Source: Pseudomonadota bacterium (lineage in GTDB: Bacteria; Pseudomonadota; Gammaproteobacteria; Steroidobacterales; Steroidobacteraceae). Taken from it: DNA of 64,000 bases. Position 1 is the first letter of the stretch, and the number at the start of each line of letters is the position of its first letter. Positions 31,411-41,759 of the stretch are shown one piece after another. The DNA is taken from NCBI GenBank assembly GCA_021805275.1, contig JAJZFQ010000259.1, positions 124,001 to 188,000 on the forward strand, given 5' to 3'. The translations under genes were made by a program, and so were the position numbers. The notes beneath the pieces were generated by a model. The model did not search any database. It saw nothing but the letters and a program-made list of their open reading frames with translations, and had not been told where the DNA came from.

Positions 31411-32106
31411 ATGAGCACGCCGCTGAACACACTGGGGCTGGTCAAGCGCAACATCGAGCGCGCCGAGCGCGCCGCGGTCGAGAAGCTCGGCCGCTTCGGC
31501 GTGGCGACCGTTCACGAGGCCATGGGACGCGTGGGCTTGATGAAGCCGTACATGCGTCCGGTCTATCCCGGCGCCCGGCTCTGCGGCACTGCGGTCACGG
31601 TGCTGCTGCAGCCCGGAGACAACTGGATGTTGCACGTGGCTGCCGAGCAGATCCGCGCCGGCGACGTGGTGGTGGCGGGCTGCAGCACCGACAGCGAGGA
31701 CGGATTCTTCGGAGAACTGCTCGCCACCTCGTTCCGCGCTCGGGGAGCTCTCGGCCTGATCATCGACGGCGGGGTACGTGACGTGCGCGAGCTGACCGAG
31801 ATGAAGTTTCCCGTGTTCAGCCGCGCCATCAGCGCCAAGGGCACCGTGAAAGCCACGCTCGGATCGGTGAACGTACCGGTGGTGTGCGCCGGTGCGCTGA
31901 TCAACCCGGGCGATGCGGTGGTTGCCGACGACGACGGCGTGGTGGTGGTGCCGGCCGCCGTGGTGCAACGGGTGGCCGACGCGGCCGAAGCGCGCGAAGC
32001 CAGCGAGGCGGGCAAGCGCGCCCAGTTCGCCGCCGGCGCGCTCGGGCTGGACATGTACAAGATGCGCGAGCCGCTGGAGAAGCTGGGCTTGAAGTACATC
32101 GACTGA
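31411..32106 (+). CDS. ligK: 4-carboxy-4-hydroxy-2-oxoadipate aldolase
   Basis: This 231-aa class II HMG/CHA aldolase of the RraA-like fold has [15 protein letters not shown] near residue 30, [20 protein letters not shown], and the metal/substrate segment [17 protein letters not shown]. It cleaves 4-carboxy-4-hydroxy-2-oxoadipate to pyruvate and oxaloacetate, the last step of the 4,5-cleavage pathway. ATG 31411 has AGGCAGGA upstream; the frame is open a little further 5' but without a better site. Confidence 0.92.
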   Translation: MSTPLNTLGLVKRNIERAERAAVEKLGRFGVATVHEAMGRVGLMKPYMRPVYPGARLCGTAVTVLLQPGDNWMLHVAAEQIRAGDVVVAGCSTDSEDGFFGELLATSFRARGALGLIIDGGVRDVRELTEMKFPVFSRAISAKGTVKATLGSVNVPVVCAGALINPGDAVVADDDGVVVVPAAVVQRVADAAEAREASEAGKRAQFAAGALGLDMYKMREPLEKLGLKYID

Positions 32107-32107
32107 A

Positions 32108-33055
32108 ATGACGACCGCGGACCCTGATGCATTGCGGTGGCGCGTCGGCCTGGTCGGCTACGGAGAAGTCGGCCGGATACTGGCCGAGGATCTGCGCGCC
32201 CGGGGCGCAGCGTGGGTCGGCGCCTACGATGTGAAGCTCGGCACCTGCGCGCAGGGGCCGCTGCGCGAGCATGCGGTGGCGCACGGCGTGAGGCTTGCCG
32301 CCTCGCATGCGGCGTTGACGGCCGAGTGTGACCTGCTGATCTGCGCGGTCACCGCCGGCCAGACCGTCTCGGCGGCATCCGCGTGCGCCGAGCGCCTGAC
32401 GCGCCGGACGTGGTTTCTCGATATCAACTCCGCCTCTCCGGGAGGCAAGCAGGATGCGGCCGCCCGCATTGAGGCCGCCGGCGGACGCTACGTCGAGGGA
32501 GCGGTCATGACCTCCGTCCCGCCGCACCGCATCCGCGTGCCGCTTCTGCTCGGTGGTCCGCACGCTGCCGCGCTCGCTCCGGAACTCGCGGCGCTCGGCT
32601 TTTGCCCGCAGGTGAGCTCCGAGCGGTTCGGTGTCGCTTCGGCCTCCAAGATGTGTCGCAGCGTCATGATCAAGGGCCTGGAGGCCCTGGTCATCGAGAG
32701 TCTGACTGCGGCCCGCGCCTATGGGGTTGAGCAGGCCGTGCTCGCCTCTTTGAAGGAGACCTTCCCCGGCATCGAGTGGGACCGGCAGGCCGCCTACTTT
32801 TTCCAGCGCGTGATCCGGCACGGGCGGCGCCGCGCCGAGGAGATGCGCGAGGCAGCCCGGACGATCGAGGAGGCCGGGTTGACGCCCTGGTCGGCAGCCG
32901 GCACCGCCGAGCGGCAGGAATGGATGGCCGATCTTGCCGAGGCAGGTGTGTTCGGCGAGCGTGATGAGCCGTCATTCGCGCGCAGCACGGACTGGCGGCT
33001 CGAGGCCGATCGCATACTCGAGCACATCGGCCCGCCCCGGATCAGAGGCTCCTGA
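32108..33055 (+). CDS. NAD(P)-binding dehydrogenase with DUF1932 C-terminal domain
   Basis: A 315-aa 6-phosphogluconate-dehydrogenase-like protein. The N-terminal Rossmann domain (WRVGLVGYGEVGRILAEDLR) is followed by the DUF1932 helical domain (about 195-265, starting SKMCRSVMIKGLEALVIESL). ATG 32108 lies one base after the ligK stop, and ligI follows 9 bases later, so it is embedded in the lig operon. None of the defined 4,5-cleavage steps needs a further dehydrogenase beyond LigC. It may repair or divert a hydroxy- or oxo-acid intermediate; the substrate is unknown. Confidence 0.8.
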   Translation: MTTADPDALRWRVGLVGYGEVGRILAEDLRARGAAWVGAYDVKLGTCAQGPLREHAVAHGVRLAASHAALTAECDLLICAVTAGQTVSAASACAERLTRRTWFLDINSASPGGKQDAAARIEAAGGRYVEGAVMTSVPPHRIRVPLLLGGPHAAALAPELAALGFCPQVSSERFGVASASKMCRSVMIKGLEALVIESLTAARAYGVEQAVLASLKETFPGIEWDRQAAYFFQRVIRHGRRRAEEMREAARTIEEAGLTPWSAAGTAERQEWMADLAEAGVFGERDEPSFARSTDWRLEADRILEHIGPPRIRGS

Positions 33056-33064
33056 AGTCCCATC

Positions 33065-33997
33065 ATGACCGTGCCAAGCACCGCACCGTTCACCAAGAGT
33101 TCCGGCTGGCTCGACTGGTACCCCGATCCGTCGCAGCCGCGCTTCGTCGTGCCTGCGGGCGCGGTCGATGCCCACTGCCACGTGTTCGGCCCGGGCACGG
33201 AATTTCCCTATGCGCCGGAGCGCAAGTACACCCCGTGCGATGCGAGCAAGCGTCAGCTGTACGCGTTGCGCGATCACCTCGGCTTCGCACGCAACGTGGT
33301 GGTCCAGGCGACCTGCCACGGGGCGGACAACCGTGCCATGGTCGATGCGCTGGTGCACTCCGATGGCCGGGCACGGGGCGTCGCGACCGTGCGGCGCAGC
33401 GTCACCGACGCGGAGCTGGAAAGTCTGCACGCGGCGGGCGTGCGCGCCGTGCGGTTCAATTTCCTCAAGCGTCTGGTCGATTTCACGCCGCGCGAGGAAC
33501 TGCTGGAGATCGCCGGGCGCATCGCGCCGCTCGGCTGGCACGTGGTGGTGTATTTCGAGGCGGCCGATCTCGGGGAGCTGTGGGACTTCTTCACCACGCT
33601 GCCGACCACCGTGGTGGTCGATCACATGGGCCGCCCGGACGTGAAGGAGCCGGTCGACGGACCGCAGTTTCAGCGCTTCGTGCGCCTGATGCGCGAGCAT
33701 CCAAACGTCTGGTCGAAGGTGTCGTGTCCGGAGCGGCTCACTCTCAGCGGACCGCCGGCGCTGAACGGGGAGCGTAACGCCTACCGCGACGTCGTGCCGT
33801 TCGGCCGCTGCCTGGTCGAGACGTTTCCGGACCGGGTGCTCTGGGGCACCGACTGGCCGCACCCGAATCTCAAGGACCACATGCCCGACGATGGGCTGCT
33901 GGTCGATTTCATTCCGCACGTCGCGCCGAGCGCCGCGGCGCAGCGCAGACTCCTGGTGGACAATCCCATGCGGCTGTACTGGCCGGAAGAAACCTGA
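33065..33997 (+). CDS. ligI: 2-pyrone-4,6-dicarboxylate hydrolase
   Basis: A 310-aa amidohydrolase-fold protein matching LigI/PmdD. VPAGAVDAHCHVFGPGTEFP near residue 25 supplies His-x-His, VVVDHMGRPDV lies mid-protein, and LWGTDWPHPNLKDHMPDDG near residue 260 carries the active-site Asp and the substrate arginine/histidine region. It opens 2-pyrone-4,6-dicarboxylate to 4-oxalomesaconate. It starts at ATG 33065 and is followed by the dioxygenase genes. Confidence 0.93.
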   Translation: MTVPSTAPFTKSSGWLDWYPDPSQPRFVVPAGAVDAHCHVFGPGTEFPYAPERKYTPCDASKRQLYALRDHLGFARNVVVQATCHGADNRAMVDALVHSDGRARGVATVRRSVTDAELESLHAAGVRAVRFNFLKRLVDFTPREELLEIAGRIAPLGWHVVVYFEAADLGELWDFFTTLPTTVVVDHMGRPDVKEPVDGPQFQRFVRLMREHPNVWSKVSCPERLTLSGPPALNGERNAYRDVVPFGRCLVETFPDRVLWGTDWPHPNLKDHMPDDGLLVDFIPHVAPSAAAQRRLLVDNPMRLYWPEET

Positions 33998-34015
33998 CGG
34001 GGAGAGGAGAGTACG

Positions 34016-35247
<1,232 letters not shown>

Positions 35248-35278
35248 GTTGCGATGAGGACATACTGAAGGAGAGCCC

Positions 35279-36241
35279 ATGGCCCAGACGATCAACATCG
35301 CCCTTGCCGGTGCGGGCGCCTTCGGCATCAAGCACCTCGACGCTCTGCGCAGCATTCCCGAGGTGCGGGTCGTCTCGCTCGTCGGACGCACGCTGGGGCC
35401 TACGCAAGAGGTCGCGGCGCGCTACGGGATCGGACATGTCGCGACCGAGCTGCAGGAGTCCCTCGCCCGTCCCGACGTCGAGGCGGTGATTCTTTGCACC
35501 CCGACGCAGATCCACGCCGCGCAGGCCATCGCTTGCCTGCAGGCAGGCAAGCACGTGCAGGTCGAGATTCCGCTCGCCGACAGCGTGGCGGACGCCGAGG
35601 ACGTTGTGCGGGCGCAGAAGGCGAGCGGCAAGGTAGCAATGGTGGGCCACACGCGCCGCTTCAATCCCAGCCATCAGTGGGTGCACAGGCGGATCCGGGC
35701 CGGTGAACTCGCCGTGCAGCAGATGGACGTGCAGACCTACTTCTTGCGACGCAAGAACATCAACGCGCTCGGTCAGCCCCGCTCGTGGACCGATCACCTG
35801 CTCTGGCATCATGCCGCGCACACCGTGGATCTGTTCGCCTACCAGAGCGGCGAGATCGTGGCGGCGAACGCCCTGCAGGGTCCGGTCCATCCCGAGCTTG
35901 GCATCGCGATGGACATGTCCATTCAGTTGAAGAGCCGCACCGGGGCGATTTGTACTCTGTCGCTCTCGTTCAACAACGATGGACCGATCGGCACGTTCTT
36001 TCGCTATATCTGCGACAGCGGCACGTACATCGCCCGCTATGACGATCTCGTCGATGGTAAGGACGTCAAGATCGATGTTTCGAAGGTGGACGTCTCGATG
36101 AACGGCATCGAGCTGCAGGACCGCGAGTTCATCGCCGCAATCCGGGCCGGGCGCGAGCCCAATGCGAGCGTCGCCGAGGTCCTGCCGTGCTACCGGGTGC
36201 TCGGCGCGCTCGAGCGGCAGCTGTCGGGGTCGTCTGCCTGA
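35279..36241 (+). CDS. ligC: 4-carboxy-2-hydroxymuconate-6-semialdehyde dehydrogenase
   Basis: A 320-aa GFO/IDH/MocA-family NADP-dependent dehydrogenase matching LigC: INIALAGAGAFGIKHLDALR at the N-terminus, VEIPLADSVADAEDVV, VGHTRRFNPSHQWVHRRI near residue 120, and SWTDHLLWHHAAHTVDLFAY near 165. It oxidises the hemiacetal of the ring-cleavage product to 2-pyrone-4,6-dicarboxylate. ATG 35279 has GAAGGAGA upstream. It is the last gene of the lig operon and convergent with the pirin gene. Confidence 0.93.
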   Translation: MAQTINIALAGAGAFGIKHLDALRSIPEVRVVSLVGRTLGPTQEVAARYGIGHVATELQESLARPDVEAVILCTPTQIHAAQAIACLQAGKHVQVEIPLADSVADAEDVVRAQKASGKVAMVGHTRRFNPSHQWVHRRIRAGELAVQQMDVQTYFLRRKNINALGQPRSWTDHLLWHHAAHTVDLFAYQSGEIVAANALQGPVHPELGIAMDMSIQLKSRTGAICTLSLSFNNDGPIGTFFRYICDSGTYIARYDDLVDGKDVKIDVSKVDVSMNGIELQDREFIAAIRAGREPNASVAEVLPCYRVLGALERQLSGSSA

Positions 36242-36262
36242 TCGCCGCGGCGGCGCGCGGCC

Positions 36263-37183
36263 TCAGCCAGGGTCGGGCAGCGGAATGAACTCTTTGTCGT
36301 CGCCCGGCACCGTCGGGAAGCGCCCTTCGCGCCAGTCGCGCTTGGCCTGTTCGATGCGCTCGAGCGAGCTCGACACGAAGTTCCAGTAGATGTGCCGCTC
36401 GCCGAGCGGCTCGCCGCCGAGCAGCGCCACGTGCGCGCCGTGCTCGCTGCGCAGGACGCGCCCCGCCCCGGGCGCGAAGACCAGCATGCGGCCCGGCCCG
36501 GCCGAGCCGCCCTCGGCGGCGAGGCGACCCTCGATCACGTAAACGGCCCGCTCGGAATAAGCGTCGGTGAGCGGCAGCTCGCACCCCGCCGGCAGCGTCG
36601 CGTCGGCATAAAAGAGCGGCGAGAGCGTCGCGACCGGCGAGCGCTGCCCGTACAGCTCGCCGGCCAGGATACGCATGCGCGCTCCGGCGAGCTCAACGGT
36701 CGGCAGGGTCTCGCCCGGGTGATGGTGGAACTGCGGCTCGGTCTGCTCATGCGCGGCGGGCAAGGCAATCCACAGCTGCAGACCGTTCAGTCGCGCCTGC
36801 CCGTCGCGCTGCGCAGCGCCGCTGCGCTCGGAGTGCACGATGCCGCGGCCGGCGGTCATCCAATTGATGTCCCCGGGGCGGATGGTCTGATGCGAGCCGA
36901 GACTGTCGCGGTGGACGATCTCACCCTCGAACAGGTAGGTGACCGTGGCGAGCCCGATGTGTGGGTGCGGCCGCACGTCCAGTCCCCGCCCCGGCGGCAG
37001 GTCCGCCGGACCCATGTGGTCGAAGAATATGAATGGACCGACCATGCGGCGCGCCACCGACGGCAGGACGCGCCCGACCGTCATCCCGCCGATATCGTGC
37101 GTGCGGGCATCGATGACGGCCGGGAGCTCGGGCGTCGCCGGCTGACCAGCTCGCGTTGGCTCAGCAGTGGGCCTTGCGCTCAT
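36263..37183 (-). CDS. Pirin family protein
   Basis: A 306-aa bicupin of the pirin family. The N-terminal domain shows RPHPHIGLATVTYLFEGEIV and INWMTAGRGIVHSERSG, which hold the metal-binding His/Glu residues. A C-terminal pirin domain follows (LRSEHGAHVALLGGEPLGER). Bacterial pirins act as quercetinase-like dioxygenases or as metabolic regulators, for example of pyruvate dehydrogenase; nothing here decides which. The start is ATG 37183, preceded by GGAGAG. It is divergent from the beta-hydroxyacid dehydrogenase, 112 bases apart. Confidence 0.9.
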   Translation of the reverse strand: MSARPTAEPTRAGQPATPELPAVIDARTHDIGGMTVGRVLPSVARRMVGPFIFFDHMGPADLPPGRGLDVRPHPHIGLATVTYLFEGEIVHRDSLGSHQTIRPGDINWMTAGRGIVHSERSGAAQRDGQARLNGLQLWIALPAAHEQTEPQFHHHPGETLPTVELAGARMRILAGELYGQRSPVATLSPLFYADATLPAGCELPLTDAYSERAVYVIEGRLAAEGGSAGPGRMLVFAPGAGRVLRSEHGAHVALLGGEPLGERHIYWNFVSSSLERIEQAKRDWREGRFPTVPGDDKEFIPLPDPG

Positions 37184-37295
37184 GGGGACTCTCCGGCGTG
37201 CTCTTCGGAAGAGCGATGCTAGCATCGGGCGGTCGGGACGTGCGTGCAGCCGCCGGCTGCGCAGCGGCCGCTCAGCGCGAGAAACGGAGGCGATC

Positions 37296-38165
37296 ATGAC
37301 TATCGGATTTATCGGGCTTGGCAATATGGGCAGCGCCATCGCCGCGCGGCTGCTCGCAGCCGGCCACGTGGTGCGGGTGTGGAACCGCTCCCCCGGACCG
37401 GCGCGCCGGCTGGCCGAGAAGGGGGCGCAGGCGGTCGCGAGCGCGTCCGAGGCGTGCGCCGCCGAGGTGGTCTTCTCGATTCTGAGCGACGATGGGGCAG
37501 TTCGCGAGGTGCTGCTCGGGGCGGCGCTGCCGGCCGTGCCCGGCACCGTGCACGTCAACCTGGCGACTGTCTCTCCGCAGCTGAGCGACGAGCTGGCGCA
37601 GCGGCTGCAGGCCGAGGGCTGCGGTTATGTCGCAGCGCCGGTGCTCGGCCGCCCGGACGTCGCCGCGGCCGGAAAACTCCATATTCTCGCCGCCGGTCCT
37701 ACGGCCGAGCTCGAGCGGGTGCAGCCGCTGTTCGATGTGATCGGGCAGCGCACCTGGCGATTCGGCGAGCGCGCCGCGCAGGCGAATGTGGTCAAGCTCG
37801 CCATGAACTTCATGCTGGCCGCGGCCATCGAGTCGATGGGGGAGGCGGCGGCGCTCGCCGGCGGCTACGGGATCGCCCCGACGGCGCTGTTCGAGCTCAC
37901 CGGCCAGACGTTCTTTCCGGGGCCGGTCTACGCCGGCTACGGCCGGGTGATCGCCGAGTCGCGCTTCGAGCCGGCCGGATTCAGGGCGCGGCTCGGACTG
38001 AAGGACGTGCGGCTTGCGCTCGGGGCCGCCGAGGCCGTCAACACCCCCATGCCGTTCGCCAGCCTGATGCGCGACACGCTGCTCGAGGCGCTGGCCCGCG
38101 GCGAGGGGGACAAGGAGTTCGGTGCGGTGCTGGGATGCGCCGGCCTGCGCCGCGCCGGCCGCTAG
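37296..38165 (+). CDS. Beta-hydroxyacid dehydrogenase (HIBADH/GLYR family)
   Basis: A 289-aa NAD(P)-dependent dehydrogenase with GFIGLGNMGSAIAARLLAAG at the start, VWNRSPGPARRL, the substrate-binding APVLGRPDVAAAGKLHILAA near residue 112 and the catalytic lysine segment NVVKLAMNFMLAA near residue 170. The family includes 3-hydroxyisobutyrate dehydrogenase and glyoxylate/succinic semialdehyde reductases. ATG 37296 has CGGAGG upstream. The 3' end overlaps the convergent TPR gene by 4 bases. Confidence 0.88.
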   Translation: MTIGFIGLGNMGSAIAARLLAAGHVVRVWNRSPGPARRLAEKGAQAVASASEACAAEVVFSILSDDGAVREVLLGAALPAVPGTVHVNLATVSPQLSDELAQRLQAEGCGYVAAPVLGRPDVAAAGKLHILAAGPTAELERVQPLFDVIGQRTWRFGERAAQANVVKLAMNFMLAAAIESMGEAAALAGGYGIAPTALFELTGQTFFPGPVYAGYGRVIAESRFEPAGFRARLGLKDVRLALGAAEAVNTPMPFASLMRDTLLEALARGEGDKEFGAVLGCAGLRRAGR

Positions 38166-38893
38166 CGCAGGCGAGCCGCCGCGTCGAGCCAATCGCGCTG
38201 CGCCCGGCGATAGTGCGCCGGGGCGATGCGGGCCTGCTCGAGCAGATCGTGCGCCACCTTGCGCGCCTCGTCGCGCTGGCCCTGCCGCTCGAGCAGCTGC
38301 GCATAGCGAACGGCCGCCTCCGCACCCGGGTAGGCGTGGGCGAGCGCGCGATACTCGAGCAAGGCCCGCTCGAGGCTGCCTTCCTGCTCGAGCGCACGCG
38401 CATAGAGCAGGTGCCGCTCCGGGGAGCTGAACCCGGGGTTGTGCTGCATCAGTGCCTCGAGCGTGGTGCGGGCCGCTGACGCATCGCCCTGACCGAATTG
38501 CGCCCGCGCCAGGCCCAGCATGAGATCCGGATCGTGCTCGTACAGTCCGGTCAAGGTCAGCCGGTACTGCGCAATCGCTTCCCCGTAGCGGCCGTGGCGG
38601 GTGAGTTCCTCGGCGTAACGCTGCCGGCTCGCCACGTTGCCGGTGACCTCGGCTTCGCGCTCGTGGCGGCGCAGATCGCCGAACGGATCGAGCGCCTTCT
38701 TCAGGCCGCGCGCGGTGCGCTGGGCGGAGCGGCTGCGGAACAGCTCCGGCACGATCTCCACCGCCGCGTAGGCCAGGGCCCCGAGCAGGGGCAGGAACAA
38801 CATCACCCAGACCCAGATCCAGTTCCGCCCGGTCTTGATGCAATGGACGATCAGGGCGATGGACAGGACGTACGGCAGGATCAGGTACAGCAT
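38162..38893 (-). CDS. Membrane-anchored tetratricopeptide-repeat protein
   Basis: A 243-aa protein. The first 45 residues form two hydrophobic segments (LILPYVLSIALIVHCIKTGR, then WIWVWVMLFLPLLGALAYAA), resembling the PLDc_N membrane module. About four TPR-like helix pairs follow (around residues 95-235; for example EAIAQYRLTLTGLYEHDPDL). ATG 38893 is used; an in-frame ATG at 38914 is an alternative. It is probably an inner-membrane scaffold and has no assigned partner. It is divergent from the patatin gene. Confidence 0.75.
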   Translation of the reverse strand: MLYLILPYVLSIALIVHCIKTGRNWIWVWVMLFLPLLGALAYAAVEIVPELFRSRSAQRTARGLKKALDPFGDLRRHEREAEVTGNVASRQRYAEELTRHGRYGEAIAQYRLTLTGLYEHDPDLMLGLARAQFGQGDASAARTTLEALMQHNPGFSSPERHLLYARALEQEGSLERALLEYRALAHAYPGAEAAVRYAQLLERQGQRDEARKVAHDLLEQARIAPAHYRRAQRDWLDAAARLR

Positions 38894-38972
38894 GGGTGGG
38901 CTATCGTACCGCATCGCGCGCCTGTCTCGCGCGAACGAGAGATCGGCTCGTGATGCTGATATTCTGCCGGGC

Positions 38973-41285
38973 ATGACATGCTTCAGGGTGGCCGGCATGC
39001 GGATCGGCGTGCTGGGCCTCGCGGCACTGCTCAGTGTGCGTCTCGGGGCCGCCGCCGCTGCGGACGCACCGCCCGCGCCGCGCCTGGCCGCCGGGGTGTA
39101 CGTGGCGAACCCGGACGCGCTGCGCCCGGGTGCGGCCCATCGTCCGCGCATCGGGCTGGTGCTCTCCGGCGGGGGGGCGCGCGGCCTGGCCCATATCGGC
39201 GTGCTCAAAGTCCTGCAGAAGCTGCGCATTCCCATCGCCGCGGTCGCCGGCACCAGCATGGGCGCGGTGGTCGGCGGCCTTTATGCGAGCGGTCTGACGG
39301 CCGATCAGATCGAGGCGGTGGTCCGCTCGCTCAACTGGCAGGAGGCCTTTCGCGACCAGCCGCCGCGTCAGGATCTGTCGCTGCGCCGCAAGGAAGAGGA
39401 TGACAATTTCCTGGTCGATTTCCGCATCGGCATGCGGCATGGCCGTCTGGTGCTGCCCCAGGGGTTGATCGAAGGGCAGAGCCTGAGCGAGATCCTGCGC
39501 CGCCTGACCCTGCCGGTGGCCCGCATCACGAACTTCAATGATCTGCCTACCCCGTTCCGGGCGGTCGCCACCGACCTGGCCAATGGCCATGAAGTGGTGA
39601 TGCACTCCGGGGATCTGACGAGCGCGATGCGCGCGAGCATGTCCGCCCCCGGGCTGTTTGCGCCGGTGGCACGCGGCGGGCGGCTGTTGATCGACGGCGG
39701 AGTTTCCGACAACGTGCCGATCGATGTGGCACGCGCCATGGGTGTCGATGTGCTGATCGTCGTCGATGTGAGCTATCCGCTGCAGCCGACGAAGCGGCTG
39801 AACGGTGTCGCCAGCATCAGCGCCCAGTCACTCGCGATTCTCATGCAGCGCAAGTCCGACGAGGAACTCGCGACGCTGGGGCCGAACGATGTGCTCATCC
39901 AGCCGAACCTGCGGGACACCTCCTCGTTCGACTTCGGCAACGTCAACCGGCTGCTCGCCCTCGGCGAGGCGGCTGCCTGGAAGATGCGTACCCGCCTCAG
40001 GGCGTTCTCGGTGAGCCCGGCGGCCTACCGCCGCTACCAGGCGCGGCGGGCCGCGCTGCGCGAGCCGCCGCCGCGCATTGCCTTCGTCGAGGTGCAGACC
40101 GGCTCGGGCCGCTTCTCCACCCCGATCGAGGAGCTGTTCGACGACATGGTCGGCAAGCGGCTCAATCCGGACGCGATCGACCGACGCATCACCACGCTCT
40201 ATGGCCAGGGCGGGTTCGACACCCTCGATTACCAGCTGGTGCGCCGCGCCGGGCGCTACGGGCTGCTCATCGACGCGCGTCGCGCTGCGATCGGTCCGAA
40301 TTACCTGCGCTTCGGCGTGAGCCTGCAGGACGACTTCGCCGGCGATGCGGCCTACGAGGCGGCCGCCCGTTATGTCATGTCGGAAATCACCCGTTCGGGC
40401 GGGGAGTGGGTGACCGACGGGGAGATCGGGCAGACCTCGCGGCTCGCCACCGAGATCTATCTGCCGTTCTCCAAGTTCTCCGGCTGGTTCGTGCTGCCGA
40501 AGGTGTCGATCGCGGCGCGCGATCTGCCGTTCCTCGTCGGCCAGAGCGTGCGCGCACAGTACCGAGTGCATACCTTCGATTACGGCTTGGACCTCGGCAA
40601 GCAGTTCGGCGATTGGGGCGAGATCCGCGCCGGCGCGTACCGCGAGGAGGGGCACACCCGGCTGACGATCGGCGATCCGGCCGATCCGGCACTGCCCTTC
40701 CCGGCCCAGCAGAGCTTCGGTTCGCTCACGTACTTTCTGCGCTTCAGCTACGACACTCTCGACAACATCGACTTCCCCCACTCCGGAGAGCACGCGACGC
40801 TGCAGTGGAGCAACGCGCACGATGTGATCGGCGCAGTGTCGACCTACAACCGCGTGACGTTCGATTTCCTCGCCGCGCACACCTGGCGCGGCCGCAACAC
40901 GGTCGCTTTCTCGCTCGCCGGCGGGAGTCTGCTGAACCGGGCCACCAACCTGCTCATGGAATTCCCGCTCGGGGGCTTTCTGAACCTCTCGGGCCTGAAG
41001 CCCTACTCCCTGTACGGCCCGCACTTCGGCATCATGCGCATGCTGCTGTACCGCGAGATCGACCGGGGCGGGCCGGGCTATCTGGGCGTGCCGATCTACC
41101 TCGGCATGTCGCTCGAGGCCGGTAACGTATGGCAGAACATGAGCTCGGCCCGCTGGAGCACCCTGCACAAGGACGCGAGCGTCTTTCTCGGGCTCGACAC
41201 GTTCCTCGGGCCGGTGTACCTCGGCACCGGCTTCGATGACCGGGGCAACCAGGCGTACTACCTGTTCCTCGGGCGCACGTTTTAG
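38973..41285 (+). CDS. Patatin-like phospholipase with POTRA/beta-barrel (PlpD-like, type Vd autotransporter)
   Basis: A 770-aa protein. A signal peptide (to about residue 31) precedes a patatin domain: oxyanion loop SGGGARG near 65, nucleophile Ser95 in GTSMG, and catalytic Asp241 in IDGG. A POTRA-like module (about 365-440) and a C-terminal barrel of the bacterial surface antigen type follow, ending in a terminal Phe typical of outer-membrane proteins. The architecture matches PlpD of Pseudomonas, where the lipase is carried by its own barrel. ATG 38997, with AGGGTGG upstream, is an alternative start that gives a more compact signal peptide. Confidence 0.88.
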   Translation: MTCFRVAGMRIGVLGLAALLSVRLGAAAAADAPPAPRLAAGVYVANPDALRPGAAHRPRIGLVLSGGGARGLAHIGVLKVLQKLRIPIAAVAGTSMGAVVGGLYASGLTADQIEAVVRSLNWQEAFRDQPPRQDLSLRRKEEDDNFLVDFRIGMRHGRLVLPQGLIEGQSLSEILRRLTLPVARITNFNDLPTPFRAVATDLANGHEVVMHSGDLTSAMRASMSAPGLFAPVARGGRLLIDGGVSDNVPIDVARAMGVDVLIVVDVSYPLQPTKRLNGVASISAQSLAILMQRKSDEELATLGPNDVLIQPNLRDTSSFDFGNVNRLLALGEAAAWKMRTRLRAFSVSPAAYRRYQARRAALREPPPRIAFVEVQTGSGRFSTPIEELFDDMVGKRLNPDAIDRRITTLYGQGGFDTLDYQLVRRAGRYGLLIDARRAAIGPNYLRFGVSLQDDFAGDAAYEAAARYVMSEITRSGGEWVTDGEIGQTSRLATEIYLPFSKFSGWFVLPKVSIAARDLPFLVGQSVRAQYRVHTFDYGLDLGKQFGDWGEIRAGAYREEGHTRLTIGDPADPALPFPAQQSFGSLTYFLRFSYDTLDNIDFPHSGEHATLQWSNAHDVIGAVSTYNRVTFDFLAAHTWRGRNTVAFSLAGGSLLNRATNLLMEFPLGGFLNLSGLKPYSLYGPHFGIMRMLLYREIDRGGPGYLGVPIYLGMSLEAGNVWQNMSSARWSTLHKDASVFLGLDTFLGPVYLGTGFDDRGNQAYYLFLGRTF

Positions 41286-41407
41286 GCGGGAGCCCCGCTC
41301 GGTCCCCCAGGCGGTGGTGCAGGCGGGTTGGATTTTGCGGGGCAGGCGGTCGGCGGGCGCATCGCGCGTGGCTCGACCTCAGCCGCCGCCGTGCCGCACC
41401 CGCGCGG

Positions 41408-41674
41408 CTAGATGCCGTGGCTCTCGACCAGGTTCTCGACCTTCTCGAACACCAGCGCCGGCTTATCTCCGGAGCGGGAGTAGAGGTGGCGCCGGCTCAT
41501 CTCGTTGAGCGCCGCATCACGCTCGGCGGCGCTGAGGTACCAGTGCACGCCGTGCCACTCGGGCCCGACCAGCTTGCCGAACGGATCTCCGGGCAGCAGG
41601 CTCACTCGGACCCCGTAGGGCCGCGGCTGCTCGGCGCGGGGCGTTTTGAGGTTCTGAGGCTGGCTGATTCCCAT
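41408..41674 (-). CDS. Conserved hypothetical protein, 88 aa
   Basis: A short soluble protein with charged and aromatic residues in a plausible coding pattern ([20 protein letters not shown], then [19 protein letters not shown]). There is no signal peptide or membrane segment. It has its own ATG and lies divergent to msrA, 85 bases away. I do not recognise a function; the composition does not look like a shadow frame. Confidence 0.6.
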   Translation of the reverse strand: MGISQPQNLKTPRAEQPRPYGVRVSLLPGDPFGKLVGPEWHGVHWYLSAAERDAALNEMSRRHLYSRSGDKPALVFEKVENLVESHGI

Positions 41675-41759
41675 GGCGCGCGAAGCTTACGGTGCCGACC
41701 GAGGCAGGCGCAAGGGGACGTCCGAACGCGGTATCATCTTGTACCTGGAGGAGATCCTC

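Noticed and set aside
37296..38165. Second copy of the DUF1932 dehydrogenase at 32108
   Set aside because: Both have Rossmann domains of the 6PGDH superfamily, but the C-terminal domains and catalytic motifs differ; this one is a HIBADH/GLYR-type enzyme.
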